This document shows, in pieces, positions 33,463 through 44,711 of a stretch of DNA of 64,000 nucleotides. Origin of the DNA: Loripinus fragilis. Taxonomy: Eukaryota > Mollusca > Bivalvia > Lucinida > Lucinidae. Made by a program: the position numbers and the translations under genes. Position 1 is the stretch's first letter, and each line of letters begins with the position of its first letter. The notes under the pieces are model-generated. The model was not told where the DNA came from. It saw only the letters and a list, made by a program, of their open reading frames with translations, and made no database searches. The stretch covers positions 72,498,665 to 72,562,664 of the forward strand of contig OZ026517.1 of assembly GCA_964019695.1 (NCBI GenBank). Direction: 5' to 3'.

Positions 33463-36400
33463 CTGTTAAGATTAAAAAAAAATATTGTTTTATGACTGGG
33501 AATACAATACATGAATTAGTATATACTAAATTACTTCAAAAATCGTGTCAGCATCTTTATTGCTTGCTGTCTACCAAGTATAAAAGCTCGACTTTTTCAG
33601 CTCAATTTATCAAGATTTTATATTAAATCTCTGAAACAGGCAGAAGCCAATGAAAAAAAACTTGTTTCATTGTGTGATTAACCCATATAAGCCTAGCGGT
33701 CTTTTTGTGGGACATCGGCAAACAGTGCAAAACCAGATATGACGCCACAAAACGTGGCGTCTGATCAGGTTTGCTGACAGAAAGTAAGTAAGGTTGCAAA
33801 GATCAGGAATCGATACAATCAAGTACCACACCTGACCCAGGATACCAATGGGAAAGTGACAAACTCACAGAAGACACCACAAACGAGAACCAAGAGGTCA
33901 GCCCTTTCCCAGCAGGTGACCTCGAAGCACATATAAACAGACGCGCACAAAACATAGAAAACACAAGACAGAACAAAAACATAAAAGATCCACAAAAGAA
34001 GTACCGCCTTGGAACGGTCAGTAAAATATTTTACTGGAGGGCTTAAACCGGTTTAACGGCGCCAACCTCACCCTTAATTCAGATGTGGATCAAGACACAT
34101 AGATATTTGGTTTGCATGAAAGACCCCTAACTTATCAATGCATCATCTCCTAAAACATATAAATCAAGATATAACAAGGAGATAAAGCAAGGATAAGGAC
34201 TCAACAGTAAACTAAACTGAATACCGGAGCAAAAGAAATCCAACAGGTAAACCCCGGTGGGCCCGACAAACAGCCAAAGCATCAGGCCCCTACCATCTCA
34301 TCAATAGATAAGTCTTTAAGTCAGAACCATCATAGAGTCTGAAGTCCGACCCACCGGCGTGCAATTAAAGAGGAAAGCAAAGTTGCCAACTGTGATTGGG
34401 TTGACTACCAAGCATGCAGTCTGTTGCAATACATTAATGTTATGCCAATCTTTTTATAATGGGAAATTATTTTAATGAACTGCGCTGAAAAATTATTAGA
34501 GCCAGCAATCTTCTTCAACTTATACACCTTACCTAAGTCTCTTTTAAAATTTGAATAAAAATGAAAGAATACCACTCAACAACCCCAAAATTGGAAATGG
34601 ACTCGTCCAATTGATAATGATGGGAAAATACATTCGGCATAAATGGGTTAAATAAAGGAAAGTATATGCATTGTGAGATGCGATTTTTAGCCGTCAAAAT
34701 AAACTCATTGCCTTGTATTCTAAACGGTGTTGGTATTGCTGTCTCGATATTAAACTATGAGAATTGACAAATCTGGCTATTGCTTGCATGATAACTTAAC
34801 AATAGAATGGCCTACACAACGGTGCAAAATTGTCTAATTCCATACAATTAGCTGATTTCATAGGCCTTCCGTACCTTTCCGGATTTCTTTCGGGACTCAA
34901 CTCAAATGCACATATATTAGCCAATTTAAATTCGTCCCGTTACCACAAGGCCGAGCAGTCATGTGCTCGAGTCCAGCATCAAAATACCAAAAGAAATTCT
35001 GTTTTGTAAGCAAACAGGCTTGTATATATTGCATACTAAGTGAGGACTAGTTGTAAGGGTCCACTTAGCGCCAATTTGTATGTTTTTTGTTACCTCGGAA
35101 ACCAACTTTTTATTTATTTCAAACAGCACCCGTGGCTGTTTACATTCTAAAGTCAGTATTGAGTACGTCATAGCACCAGTGTCACTGACTGAGTCGGTGT
35201 TTATGTAAACATTTCACCATTTGAAGATTTACTAAAAATCTCGTCACAAACATCATTGGTAATCTGGCATCGAGCTATCGCGTCATTCTAGCGATAGAAA
35301 TTCCTGATAAAACCGAAACTTACATAAACTCGCACGTTTTCACTTGTCAACATTGGGTATCTACAATGCTCATTTAAATATACATCGCGTTGTTGGAATG
35401 GGTTTTCTTATTGGCCAGATTTTTTCTGCTCTACATAGAGAACACATAGCTGTTTAAAGTGATACCAAGCATGAATGACACTATCTATCGGTTTCTGACA
35501 TAAATGTCCATACAACATACTTTTCAAATACCCCCACCCCATATTCAGTGTGTGTAGTCTGATTATATATTGGCCAATAAATTTCCAGCTTGTTAAAAAT
35601 GAGAAGAGGCAAGCGTTGTTACTCAGCTTCAATATAAACCCAAAAGTGTATCTTCTGCCTAAAATAAGTTGATGTTTTGTTCCCAAGTTAACTAATATTT
35701 AGTTAGATGCATACTTTTTTTTGCTTGAAATAACATGTCATCATCGACAATATCATCATGTCTGTTTCCACACAGATATAATCTGTTTTTGTTTTTTTGT
35801 TGGTTTTTTTTTTTTTTCTTTTTTTTTTTTTTTTTCTTTTTTTTTTCTTTTTTTTTCTTTTTTTTTTTTGCTATAGAATACTGGAACAAAACGGTGCTTC
35901 TAAGCTATAGATATAGATTAAATGAAATGTTCTCACGTTTTCTGATGAGTAAGTGCCAGGTCCTGGCTTCTGTGTGGAATCTCCTGGCAGCTTGGTTCTT
36001 CCAGTTATGCTGTATTGAGGCCTCCTATGTTTATAAGCATCTGTTTCAGGTACACCATAGTTGCCTGGACCCGGAGTCTGTAATATCAAAATTGATTTGA
36101 TTGGTTAATTTTAAACCTCAAATTACCGATCACAACAAAAGTCGTCTGCAATTATCGTCTGTCGTTATGTTTTCGAAGCCTCTTGGTCAAACAGTGCCGA
36201 CCCAGACCAGATTGCTAATGCATCTAAATTTGCAAAGGGCAATTACTAAAAAATTGAAAATACTTTTTTTAATTTTTACAAGATGATCTACTCATCATCT
36301 TCTATCAACTGACCATGTTTGAAGTTGCTAGCTATACTACTTTTTTTAGAAATTTTTATTACATGTTTTCAATGTCCATATTTGCTAAGGGCAATGACTC

Positions 36401-39400
36401 GAAAAAATAAAATAACTTTTTTGCAAATTTTCACCAGGAAATTTACATATTATCCTTTATCAGCTTGACCAGTTTGAAAATACGGGTCAATTATATTTTG
36501 ATGAGGAATCCATCAACCCTAACTTATTTTTTGTATGGACGGATGGACGGAATGGCACATGGATGGACTAGCCAAAATCAATATGCCCCTTCAACTTCTT
36601 TAAAGTTGCGGGAATAATTACGAAAACAAGACGATTTTAATTTAGAAATAGTTGATTCTCCAGTTATATAGATGGAAATGTTCCTCGCATCTATTCCTAT
36701 GGCGTATATATTTCGCCGCTTTTTCACTGTGTTAGAGTATGTTCTAATGCTTGTGACTTCAACAATGTAAGCACATTTTGACTGCTAATTATTACCAAAT
36801 TCAGCGCGAAATTGGTGATGTGCATGGTCAACGCTGATGTAGGTGGTATAAAACAGTTTTTGTCCACCTGTACGTGTAGATAATCCACTCGCTAAAGCTC
36901 GTGGATTATCTCCACGTACAGGTGGACTAGCCATGGTATAATTATTACTCATTACTTGGGCTGAATGTACTAAATCATGAATGGTCTGAACGACCAATAT
37001 TTTAACTTGGTTTGTTGGCTAAAGCTATTCCAGCAAAACCTGTCTTAAACGGTCACTCAAAAAGAAGGCCAAAATTGGTTTTCAAGACCGATTATCGCTT
37101 AATGCAGGTCATTAATATTGCAGAATGCTCCATGGGGAGCATTCTGCAATACTTTTGATCTTCATTAAGATCTTTGTTTTGTCTGTTTTTTAGTGGCCGC
37201 TTAAGACAGGTTTTACTGTACCTGTGCTAAGTCCTCACAGAAAGCACCATGATCTGTACGTCCAACCAGAGAGTGAGCAGGTGCTGATTTTTTACCACCA
37301 CGTATAGTTCTACCCAGCATAGGATCCACTGTGTATTGATTAGGCCCTGGCAAAATCAAATTAAAAGCATGGACGACTTTAATGATATAGACTTATTAAC
37401 GAAACGATACTCTAATCTTGTTTTTTTTTATAATAATTTGGGTGAAAATATCAGAAATTTGATAAGTCAGCTAAAACAGTCCGATTTAGTTATAGTCAGG
37501 CAGGAGTTTAGGTGTGCCTGGATTTAAATACCATACAAATGTTGTTTTTTTACATATTTGGAAAGCTCAGACCTTCTACTTTAAGAATCTGATTGATGAC
37601 ACCTTGTCACCATTTGGCAATTCGAGTAATTCAAGGTGGCGTGCAAGAGAAAAGACTGATATTATGCTGTATAGCCATCATTTTACTGTCTGCTTGGAGA
37701 GTTAAAGATGCAGTATAGCATATGCTGTTGCTTTTGGGTCATGAGTATGTAGTTTATCCCCAGTATTTAAGTTTTAAGCATTCAGGATTATTTTTAGGAC
37801 GGAAAAATGAACGAATTCTACAATTAATCTCATTTGTCCTTTATACAGAACAATTTGACAAACAACCAAGTGAATAGAAGCGAAAACTAGTGCGAGAACT
37901 AATATTTTAGAACATAAATCTATCATGAATACATCTTTTATTACAAACAAAATACCCTGCAAAATTGTAGACTAGGCTATTTGTGTGTACAACATAAACA
38001 AACATGACTAGGAGTAATTGTCCTTTACGTATCGAAATGATACATGATATGTCATAGATACACTTATGCATTCTGTGATGTTTTTTTAATAATCCTTTCT
38101 TGGTTTAAATATTATCAACACTTGAATGGAATGTTCAGGGAGTGTCACAATTGCATAATGCCAGCTACCAAAGCAAATTTTCTCAATCGCTAGTTACACC
38201 ATCTTTCTGCTGAAAAAAATATTAATTTCAACATTAGATAATGTTCTACTTGATTATGAATAGGAAAAGAATATATGTACACTTTTCATATGAACATACT
38301 GCTGGCGGAAATTCTAAAGTGATTGGGTGGTCATACACCATGTGTGTCTTAAAGATGTACTTGTTATAATGTGGGGTTATCATGTACAATATTCTGCACA
38401 TGTCATGGTACTGCATTGTGTTAAAACAAGAAAACAAAACCATTATGAGTCTGTTACTTTAACCAGATATTGAATGATTATACTTCACTCAATATAGGCT
38501 CCCAATGAGAAAACCATACTTTACGTTTATAACATCAAAGCTGAAAACCAGCCTGCAAATCTAGCACCTGCAGATTTGCAGTTTGATTGACACCTTACAT
38601 TTTGGCTGCTTAGATAAGAGTTTATTTTAGCTGTTTTTATTCAAAATTTCAAACCACCTGCTAGCATCAAGCGTTTTGTCTTGCTCGATCTGAACGCCCA
38701 AAGACAGGTTTTCTCGAAATCTAGGTAATTTTAAATGGACAGTGACACATCTGCAGCAGTATGTGCTTATAAAAAGTGTATAGATATGTTTTGCCTATTC
38801 ATAATAAAGTAGAACATTTTCTATATGTTGAAATAAATATCTTTCAGCAGAAAGATGGTGTAACAAGCGATTAAGAACATTTGATTTGGTAGCTGGTATT
38901 ATGCAATTTTGACACTCCCCGAACATTCCATTCAAGTGTTGATATCATTCAGGCCAAGGAATCTGATGATTTAAAAGAAATCACAGAATTACATAAGTGA
39001 GTATGATCAGGAAATACCACAGTCATACACAGCAGATCCACACACAATACCGTGAGGAAGAGCCACAGAACATATACAGTAACAATACATCTGTAAGACA
39101 ATAATAGCAAAGCAAGCAGCTTTCTCTTCCTCTTCAAGAGGATTAAACAAAACTAGAATGGACACAAAGTAATGCATAACAAAACAAAGACAAACACAGA
39201 AAGCCCACAAAAATTGAAATGACGTTAAACAATAAATCAAAACAACACAACCACCACCTTAGAACGGACAGCAGCCGAAGCCACGGGTGTGTGTGTTGGG
39301 GGGGGGGGGGGGCTTAAATGCATTTTACTGGCGCCAACTCTTTGCCCTAGATTATGTTGTAGTTAAAACACAAAATTTGTTTAGCTCGCATGGAGGCTTC

Positions 39401-40714
39401 CTAACTATTGCAATGTATCATCACAGAGACACAATAAGTTTTCGGTACGTGAAGGGCGCTTACTCCTAGTCATGTTTGTTTATGTTTTACACACAGAAAG
39501 TCTACACTTTTCCAGTGTATTTTGTTTGTGAAACGATACATGAGTTATTTTTGATATATTGATATTCTAAAATAAGTGCACTAATATTTTTCCACTTCTA
39601 TTCACATGGATAGCCAAACTGGTCAGTATAAAGGGCAACTGAGTTTAACTGAAGAATTTGTTCATTTTACATCCTAAAACAATTATGAGTTCACTAAACC
39701 TAAATACTGGGAATAAAGGACATACTAATGATCCACCTAATGTCACGCTAAATTTTCACAAACAGCATATTGCTATGTAAATAAGGTTTAATAAATTCAA
39801 TATAAAAACCGTTTTCCATTAGGCTACCCGTTTGAAAATGGTCACTTATTTTTTTTTTAAAGTGCCAAACCTGTGACAAATCTAAAATATCAGAATTACT
39901 TACTGTTATTGTAACCTGGAGATATAAATTTGAGGCTTAAATATACATTGGCTGGCAAAGATCAAGCTTTGCCTGTCATGTAACATTTTATATGCCTTAT
40001 CTTTGAATTCTGATTGCCCCATTGTTCCAGTTTAAGTGCCAAAGCTCAAAAAACTTACAGGTAAGTTCTATAATAACAGCGTGGTTTCAAAAATGAAAAA
40101 AAAATGAAAAAAAAACATGAGAAAAGCAAACATACGGCCTATCTGATAGGCGTATGCCTTATTCATGACAATGCAGGTGAAAGCTGGTTCAGGATTTCCT
40201 GGAAACGGAAACTGTGGTGCAGCTCCCCAATCCGCCTTATTCACCAGACTTGCATCCCTTTGAATTTTTCGTGTTTACTTAACTAAAAACCCATCTCTTC
40301 AGACGTTGATATTAGCCTCAAATCGCTCTTGGCAGTGACATTGTTCAGTGTCTACAGGTTGTATGCAAAAATGTCAACTTAGCTGCATTCAGAGTCTGGA
40401 TTTTAAAACTTAAAACTGCATTTCTGGGAGAACACATCAACCAGTTGAAATGAATGAAATGAGGTTATGTCCTATAATGCACCTAGCAGAACCCCAGTGC
40501 CACACTTTAATGAACGTCCCTCGTACTAAAAGTTACAGCAGTAGTTAACGGTAATGGTGAATTAGTAGAAATACGTTCAATGTCCGTTGTTTTTCTTACC
40601 GTTACTAGCTTCTGCTGTAATTTTGTCATGCAAATACTGAAATTGTTGTGGTTATAGTACTGGTATAAATATGTACAGTGTTGTTGTTGTTGTTAGTGGT
40701 GGTGGTGGTGGTGG

Positions 40715-40749
<35 letters not shown>

Positions 40750-41154
40750 ACCTGGTGTATCATCAGTCCGTTTGCTTTTTCGTCTATTTCCAAAAGAATA
40801 GGCTGGCGGTTTAGGTTGTGATGTTGGTCCTACGTTTTCTGGACTATACTGTCCTGGTCCAGGAGTTAAGTTCTGCTTCCCATATTCAGATCGAGAATAT
40901 ATAGAATATTTTGGTGAACCCTCTGGCCCAATCCTGGTATATCGTGAGTCTGGATGATAGGCTGGTCCAGGTCCAGCAAACTCCCTCTCTTTACCGTGTC
41001 GAATTCCGAATTTATAACCAGGTCTTTTGGGGTGCACACTTCTTGGGTCATGCTTGATTTCACCGGTCAGTCCTGGTAGACCATAACATGGCCCTGGGCT
41101 GCCAAACATAGCAGCAATGGGACCTCTTGGTTCTGTGGTTTTAAATTCCCCCAT
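33373..41154 (-). CDS. CIMAP1: ODF3/CIMAP1-like protein A, complete 252 aa (four coding exons joined)
   Basis: Join, - strand: 41,154-40,752; 37,346-37,222; 36,077-35,937; 33,462-33,373. All introns are GT...AG; phases 1, 0, 0. It is a SHIPPO-repeat protein: SPGPCY at residue 19, GPGPAY at 61, TPGPGQY at 97, TPGPGNY at 177, KPGPGTY at 213, and an FGIRH near the end. Length (vertebrate ODF3 is about 254 aa), order and the PRGPIAA start fit the outer dense fibre 3/CIMAP1 family, associated with the sperm flagellum and ciliary microtubules. The coding ATG lies 16 nt inside an exon whose acceptor (CTATTTCAG) is at 41,171, implying a 5' UTR intron. AATAAA follows the stop by a few bases, implying a very short 3' UTR. 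Paralogue of 56,105-61,636. Confidence 0.92.
33672..34650. mobile_element. Family E repeat split by a retroelement fragment
   Basis: 33,672-33,780 matches the start of family E (AAGCCTAGCGGTCTTTTTGT, GCAAACAGTGCAAAACC) and 34,547-34,650 matches its end (GAATAAAAATGAAAGAATAC, CCAATTGATAATGATGG). The intact order is seen at 15,008-15,235. The family B element at 33,781-34,447 plus about 100 bp lies between. All of it is in intron 3 of ODF3-like A. Confidence 0.65.
33781..34447 (-). mobile_element. Retroelement 3' end (family B): RT C-terminus plus 3' UTR
   Basis: On the - strand, from 34,447 down, the frame reads NVLQQTACMLGSQPNHSW-like sequence, then VGNFAFLFNCTPVG and SDSMMVLT and stop (one small frame change upstream), then a ~500-bp UTR ending CTTGCAACCTTACTTACTTT. 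The coding part equals the C-terminus at 47,180-47,323 (VGNFVFLFNCTPVGGTSDSM), which ties family B to a reverse-transcriptase element. Confidence 0.7.
34651..35792. other. Intron 3 of ODF3-like A, unassigned part
   Basis: No coding or repeat signature recognised; AT-rich. Confidence 0.4.
35793..35869. repeat. Poly-T tract with scattered C
   Basis: About 70 bp of T with occasional C, lying about 70 bp downstream of the exon 3 donor of ODF3-like A (poly-A in the transcript). It yields artefactual poly-Phe and poly-Lys ORFs. Confidence 0.95.
35937..36077 (-). CDS. CIMAP1: ODF3-like A, coding exon 3
   Basis: Acceptor TGATATTACAG|, donor AAAAC|GTGAGA; 141 nt, phase 0-0. It reads TPGPGNYGVPETDAYKHRRP, then QYSITGRTKLP and KPGPGTYSSEN. 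Two PGPG repeats. Confidence 0.93.
36855..36930. repeat. Hairpin CCACCTGTACGTG / CACGTACAGGTGG
   Basis: Arms TCCACCTGTACGTGTAGATA and its near complement around GCTAAAGC, in intron 2 of ODF3-like A. Part of it recurs near 17,280. Confidence 0.75.
37031..37218. mobile_element. Family C MITE inserted at a splice donor
   Basis: Ends CAGCAAAACCTGTCTTAAAC / GACAGGTTTTACTG; centre GCAGAATGCTCC...GGAGCATTCTGC. TA at 37,219-37,220 forms intron positions +2/+3 of ODF3-like A intron 2, so the donor is G(host)-TA(target)-CAGT(MITE). Confidence 0.82.
37222..37346 (-). CDS. CIMAP1: ODF3-like A, coding exon 2
   Basis: Acceptor TTTTGCCAG|, donor CACAG|GTACAG; 125 nt, phase 1 in and 0 out. It reads PNQYTVDPMLGRTIRGGKKS, then APAHSLVGR and HGAFCEDLAQ, matching gene B exon 2 (PNNYSLPNVLGKTV, APIYSMVGRSQVGAFCEDLA). 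Intron bases from +4 onward derive from a MITE. Confidence 0.93.
38113..38944. mobile_element. 832-bp element with ~110-bp terminal inverted repeats
   Basis: The left end TATCAACACTTGAATGGAAT is matched by the inverted right end, and the similarity extends about 110 bp (TTACACCATCTTTCTGCTGA on the left against its complement at 38,830-38,850) with about 8 mismatches. No transposase. In intron 1 of ODF3-like A. Confidence 0.87.
38997..39422 (-). mobile_element. Family A repeat, near-complete copy
   Basis: GAGTATGATCAGGAAATACC to GCATGGAGGCTTCCTAACTA, with a poly-G run at 39,296-39,312. In intron 1 of ODF3-like A. See 2,122-2,518. Confidence 0.65.
39735..39835 (+). repeat. Direct repeat, copy 1 (other at 41,925-42,015)
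   Basis: CACGCTAAATTTTCACAAAC ... AGCATATTGxTATGTAAAT ... TTCAATATAA..ACCGTTT. The second copy is 2.2 kb away, so the pair brackets exon 1 of ODF3-like A and the mariner fossil. Confidence 0.7.
40150..40480 (+). pseudogene. mariner transposase C-terminal fossil
   Basis: Across frames it reads LIHDNAG, then LPNPPYSPDLHPFEFFVF and LKLKTAFLGEHINQL. HDNA and 'PYSPDLxPxxFFLF' are the second and third catalytic-box regions of mariner (DD34D) transposases. Stops and frameshifts are present. It lies antisense in intron 1 of ODF3-like A. Confidence 0.7.
40681..40750. repeat. (GTT)n/(GTG)n microsatellite touching a splice donor
   Basis: Imperfect trinucleotide tract. On the transcript strand it is (AAC)n then (CAC)n and begins at intron base +3 of ODF3-like A (donor GTAACAACAAC). 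Confidence 0.95.
40752..41154 (-). CDS. CIMAP1: ODF3-like A, coding exon 1
   Basis: 134 codons plus one base, starting ATGGGGGAATTTAAAACC and ending ...DDTPG at donor CCAG|GTAACA. Contains GPIAAMFGSPGPCYGLPGL and PGPGQYSPENVGP. The frame stays open into the intron as poly-Asn/His only because of the microsatellite that starts at the donor. Confidence 0.93.
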
Positions 41155-41195
41155 TATTGCAGTTGTGTTTCTGAAATAGATTTAACAACATGATA

Positions 41196-41434
41196 TGAGC
41201 CAGTGCATGAGATTTCCAACAATGTGGCATTTTGGCAAGTGTAGACTCAGACAAGCCTGTGATGCCTCCTTTTAAGCTTAGAAATTCCAAATGGTGTTCA
41301 GTCAGTAGCTTAACAATCATAGAATACTCAAGCGACTAGCAAAGGCTCTGATCAGACTGCGCATATGCGCAGGCTGATCTGAGGTTTTGCTGGTCACACA
41401 TACCACATTGTTGGAAATCTCAAGCACTGGCTCA
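41196..41434. mobile_element. Family D palindromic MITE upstream of the ODF3-like A first coding exon
   Basis: Ends TGAGCCAGTGCATGAGATTT / AAATCTCAAGCACTGGCTCA, with a CTGCGCATATGCGCAG core. Its inner edge is 25 bp from the putative acceptor at 41,171-41,172 of the exon carrying the start codon. Same family as 20,502-20,739. Confidence 0.85.
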
Positions 41435-42449
41435 TATTTTACTGGAAATTGTCAAATTGTTCCTTTGGTAACCACTGTTAGCACAAATGAAACGACGCAG
41501 ACGGCTTGTTTTCAGTGAATTAAATGCATCATAATTGTTAAGCATGGCTATTTCGAGGTTATTTTCTAGTTGCCCCTTTTAGGTCGTAAACATTTTAAAG
41601 TACAAATAATATCATTTTATTTGGTACAATTTTCAGGCATGTTGAGATTCTGGCTACGGAGATATTACAACATGATCAAAACTTCGAAATGACCCTCGAA
41701 CATATTCATTGATCAGATTGGCTGAAAACTCACTGATTTTCAATGTGATAAGTATGTGATGAGAACGGTACTTCATTGTTAAACCAATTGTTCTAAAAAT
41801 TCAATATTCAAACAAAAATGAATGGTCACATTTTTGGAGGAATCACTCTTGTTAAATGGAATTGGTTTGAGAAAATCTGGCTTTCAATTATTAAAAATTG
41901 AAAACAGATATCCAACTGATTTCCACCTAAAGTCACGCTAAACTTTCACTAACAGCATATTGATATGTAAATTAGTTTTAATATATTCAATATAATAACC
42001 GTTTGCCATAAGTAAATCAAACGGTTGATTTTTTTCACTTGGGTCGACAAGTTGAAAGCATTCAACACCTTCAAAGAAAATGTAGAAATGCAATTACTTG
42101 TGTATATAACCTTTTCATAATAAGTCTCCCCACTCAAGTAAGCAACTACACTGGTTACTGCTTAGTTTTATTATCGACTGATACTTTAAGCCTTAACACA
42201 AACAAATACTGCTTATTTTTGAGTTCACTTTTATTAGTTTTTTTTCTTGGGTTGAGCCCTGAAAAAAGATGCAAATTTGATTAAAAGGTTCAACCATAGT
42301 TTTACCAGACAACTTACTAGGCCATTAATTAGTCCCCTACCGGTCGAAAACTGACTTGGGCTATATGTTTGCTCGATTCTGTCAGTCCATCCGTCTGTCA
42401 GTCTGTACGTCCGCCATTCCTCGTCTATCAGTCGCGTTTCGTGCCCAGG
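41435..42449. other. Upstream region of ODF3-like A, no gene seen
   Basis: Contains the second direct-repeat copy at 41,925-42,015. No promoter motif is identifiable by eye. Any 5' UTR exon would lie here or further up. Confidence 0.4.
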
Positions 42450-43340
42450 CCATATATCCTACAAGGTAGGCCAATTTAACTATAACTTTATATGCGTATT
42501 ACCCATAACATGAAGGTATGTTGCGCACAACAATTAGCCAACAAACCCACCGTCAAGGTCACAACTTTGACTCAAACACCGTCAGTTACGTCTGTCAGTC
42601 ACGCTGTAATCATGGGTTTCGTGTCTATGCCATATCTCCTACAAGTGAAGAAAATTCATTTCTACATCACATGCAAATTTCCCATAGCATCGAGGTGTGT
42701 CGCGCACAACACTTAGCCACCGATTCCCAAGGTCAATGTCACAACTTTGACTCATACATGGTAAGAAGCTGCTTAACTCAAATGTGTCATATCTCCTACA
42801 AGGGTTAGCCAAATTCATTGTAACTCTACATGGTTATTCCCCATATCAGGGGAATTTGCCGCGCAAGGTCAAATTGGTGGTTTTTGCTCAAGGTGCCGTT
42901 GGTTGGTCTGCAGTATGTGATTATGGTATTTCCTGAACATACTTAACTTACTCTTTGGTTAGAAACTCTTACACTTAGAATCTCGTGTCTGTGGCATATC
43001 TCCTACAAAGGATGGTCATCATATCTTGGTTATTACTCAAAGCATAGAGGTATGTCACGACAACACTTAGCCACCCGGTCTCAATGTCAAGGTCACAACT
43101 TTGGCTCAAACTTGGCCAGAAGCTGATACACTCAGAATTGTGTGTTCGGACAATATCTTCTGTCAAAGAGTTTGCCAAATTCATCATAACTTTACATGAT
43201 TAATACCCATAACATTGATGTATGTCATGTCAAAAAAACTTTGTCATCAATTCCCAAGGTCAAGGTCACGACTTTGACGCAAGCTTTGCCTTATGTCTGG
43301 GTTATTTGTCCCACATCTGTGTGTTATCACAAACATCAAA
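42450..43340 (+). repeat. Degenerate tandem repeat, ~150-200-bp period
   Basis: About five or six units containing CATATCTCCTACAAG, then CCAAATTCAT..TAAC, ACCCATAACAT, TATGTCGCGCACAACACTTA, and finally CAAGGTCAAGGTCACAAC TTTGACTCAA. Units begin near 42,450, 42,630, 42,780, 42,990, 43,145 and 43,300. This CAAGGTCAAGGTCAC-type repeat is common in bivalve DNA by my recollection. Confidence 0.75.
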
Positions 43341-43692
43341 ATAATTAATGACGCATAGCATGAAGCTGTGACAATCACAATATCTGGTCATTTAAACCAA
43401 AGGTCAAAATCAGTTTTTGACATGAAAGTTGGTCAGCATCAGTTTAATAAAGAATTCTGTATCTGAGGTACATCTCCCACATTTGTGAAACGGTTTTGGT
43501 ATACTAGTCATCGCTCATGGTTGTTACAAGTCAAGGTTGGGCGGTCGAAACCACCCCCGGTTCAAACCAGTGGTTTTAATCGATTAAAACCCGCACTGTC
43601 AATAAGCCCAAAAGTGGTCAATACTGGTCAATATGAGTTAGAGTGGTCGATTGAAAATTTTAAGTGGTTATTCTAGTGGTGGACTGGGTATA

Positions 43693-44709
43693 TACTGCTC
43701 AACAAAAGTTTAGCACGGATTTTAATATCACATCCAGGTTTGAATGAATATGAAATATTTTATTTGGTGTTAATTAACACGAATGGGGATCTTAAAATTA
43801 ATGTTTTTTCGTAACCGCCAGACAAAACGTAATCTGGTTAGGCGTCAGTGGATTGACGTTAATTTTTATGCCATTCGCATGTAAAGGATACAAGCCCACA
43901 TCCAAAAGTAAAACTTTCAATTCTAACGTAAAGCAAAAGGTTCTTAATGGTGAAAAACGTTGAAAACGTCAGAAAATGGTACCCGCTTATGCCATGTTTC
44001 TGCGTACCATAATGACGTTCAAATGCCCTGTTTCCATTTTTTGATTTTTCAGCGAACTGAATTAAGCGTTATGCAATCCTTTTGATGCTAGTGTGGCACA
44101 AGCACCCTGAACAGTTCTCTTAGTCATTCATTTGAAAACGTCTTCAATGGATAACGTTACCACCTACATTTAGCCCAGAATTCAGATTAACGTCACTTTG
44201 CATGAATCAAATACGCAGAGACAAACTTTTTATAAACTTGTCTTACCCTTAATTGTCTTTCTTATGGCACCCTCTTAAACACGAAAACCCTTTTTAATTA
44301 AGCATGTCTACACAACGAAAAAAGTACTGTTTTTGACTTGCAAACGCCATTATAAAACGTCGCTATTAATTACTGAGACTCAACGTTTGCTTCAAAGGCT
44401 CAATTGAGACGACCTTAAATTTTTTTTCAGAATGGCTGTTTGGACCTAATTGGAAAACAAGAAACTTCATAAACCGATGCTGTATCAAGTTTGTATTGTG
44501 AGTAATGCAGGTGAAACGCGTTTTTTACCCCTTCCTTGTTTAACGCAACAAACAACGCAGAATAAATCAAACTAAATTAGTCCAATTGCTTTTATTAACT
44601 TAAACACATATCAAACCATCATTTGAGCAGAAATTTTATAACTTTAAATAATTTGCTCACACATAAAATTAATCTTTATGTATCCGTGCTAAACTTTTGT
44701 TGAGCAGTA
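43693..44709. mobile_element. 1,017-bp TA-flanked DNA element with perfect 28-bp TIRs
   Basis: Starts TACTGCTCAACAAAAGTTTA and ends with the exact complement; the identity runs 28 bp. TA occurs at 43,691-43,692 and 44,710-44,711. No long ORF, so non-autonomous; a Tc1/mariner-type transposase is the likely mover. Perfect ends suggest recent mobility. Confidence 0.9.
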
Positions 44710-44711
44710 TA

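Noticed and set aside
35692..36100. Poly-Lys and poly-Phe ORFs
   Set aside because: Products of the poly-T tract in an ODF3-A intron.
40693..40751. Poly-Asn/poly-His C-terminus of ODF3-A exon 1
   Set aside because: Intronic microsatellite. The donor at DDTPG matches the paralogue exactly and the next exon is in phase.
42492..42808. ORFs of 74-96 aa
   Set aside because: They lie in a degenerate tandem repeat with no conserved frame between units.
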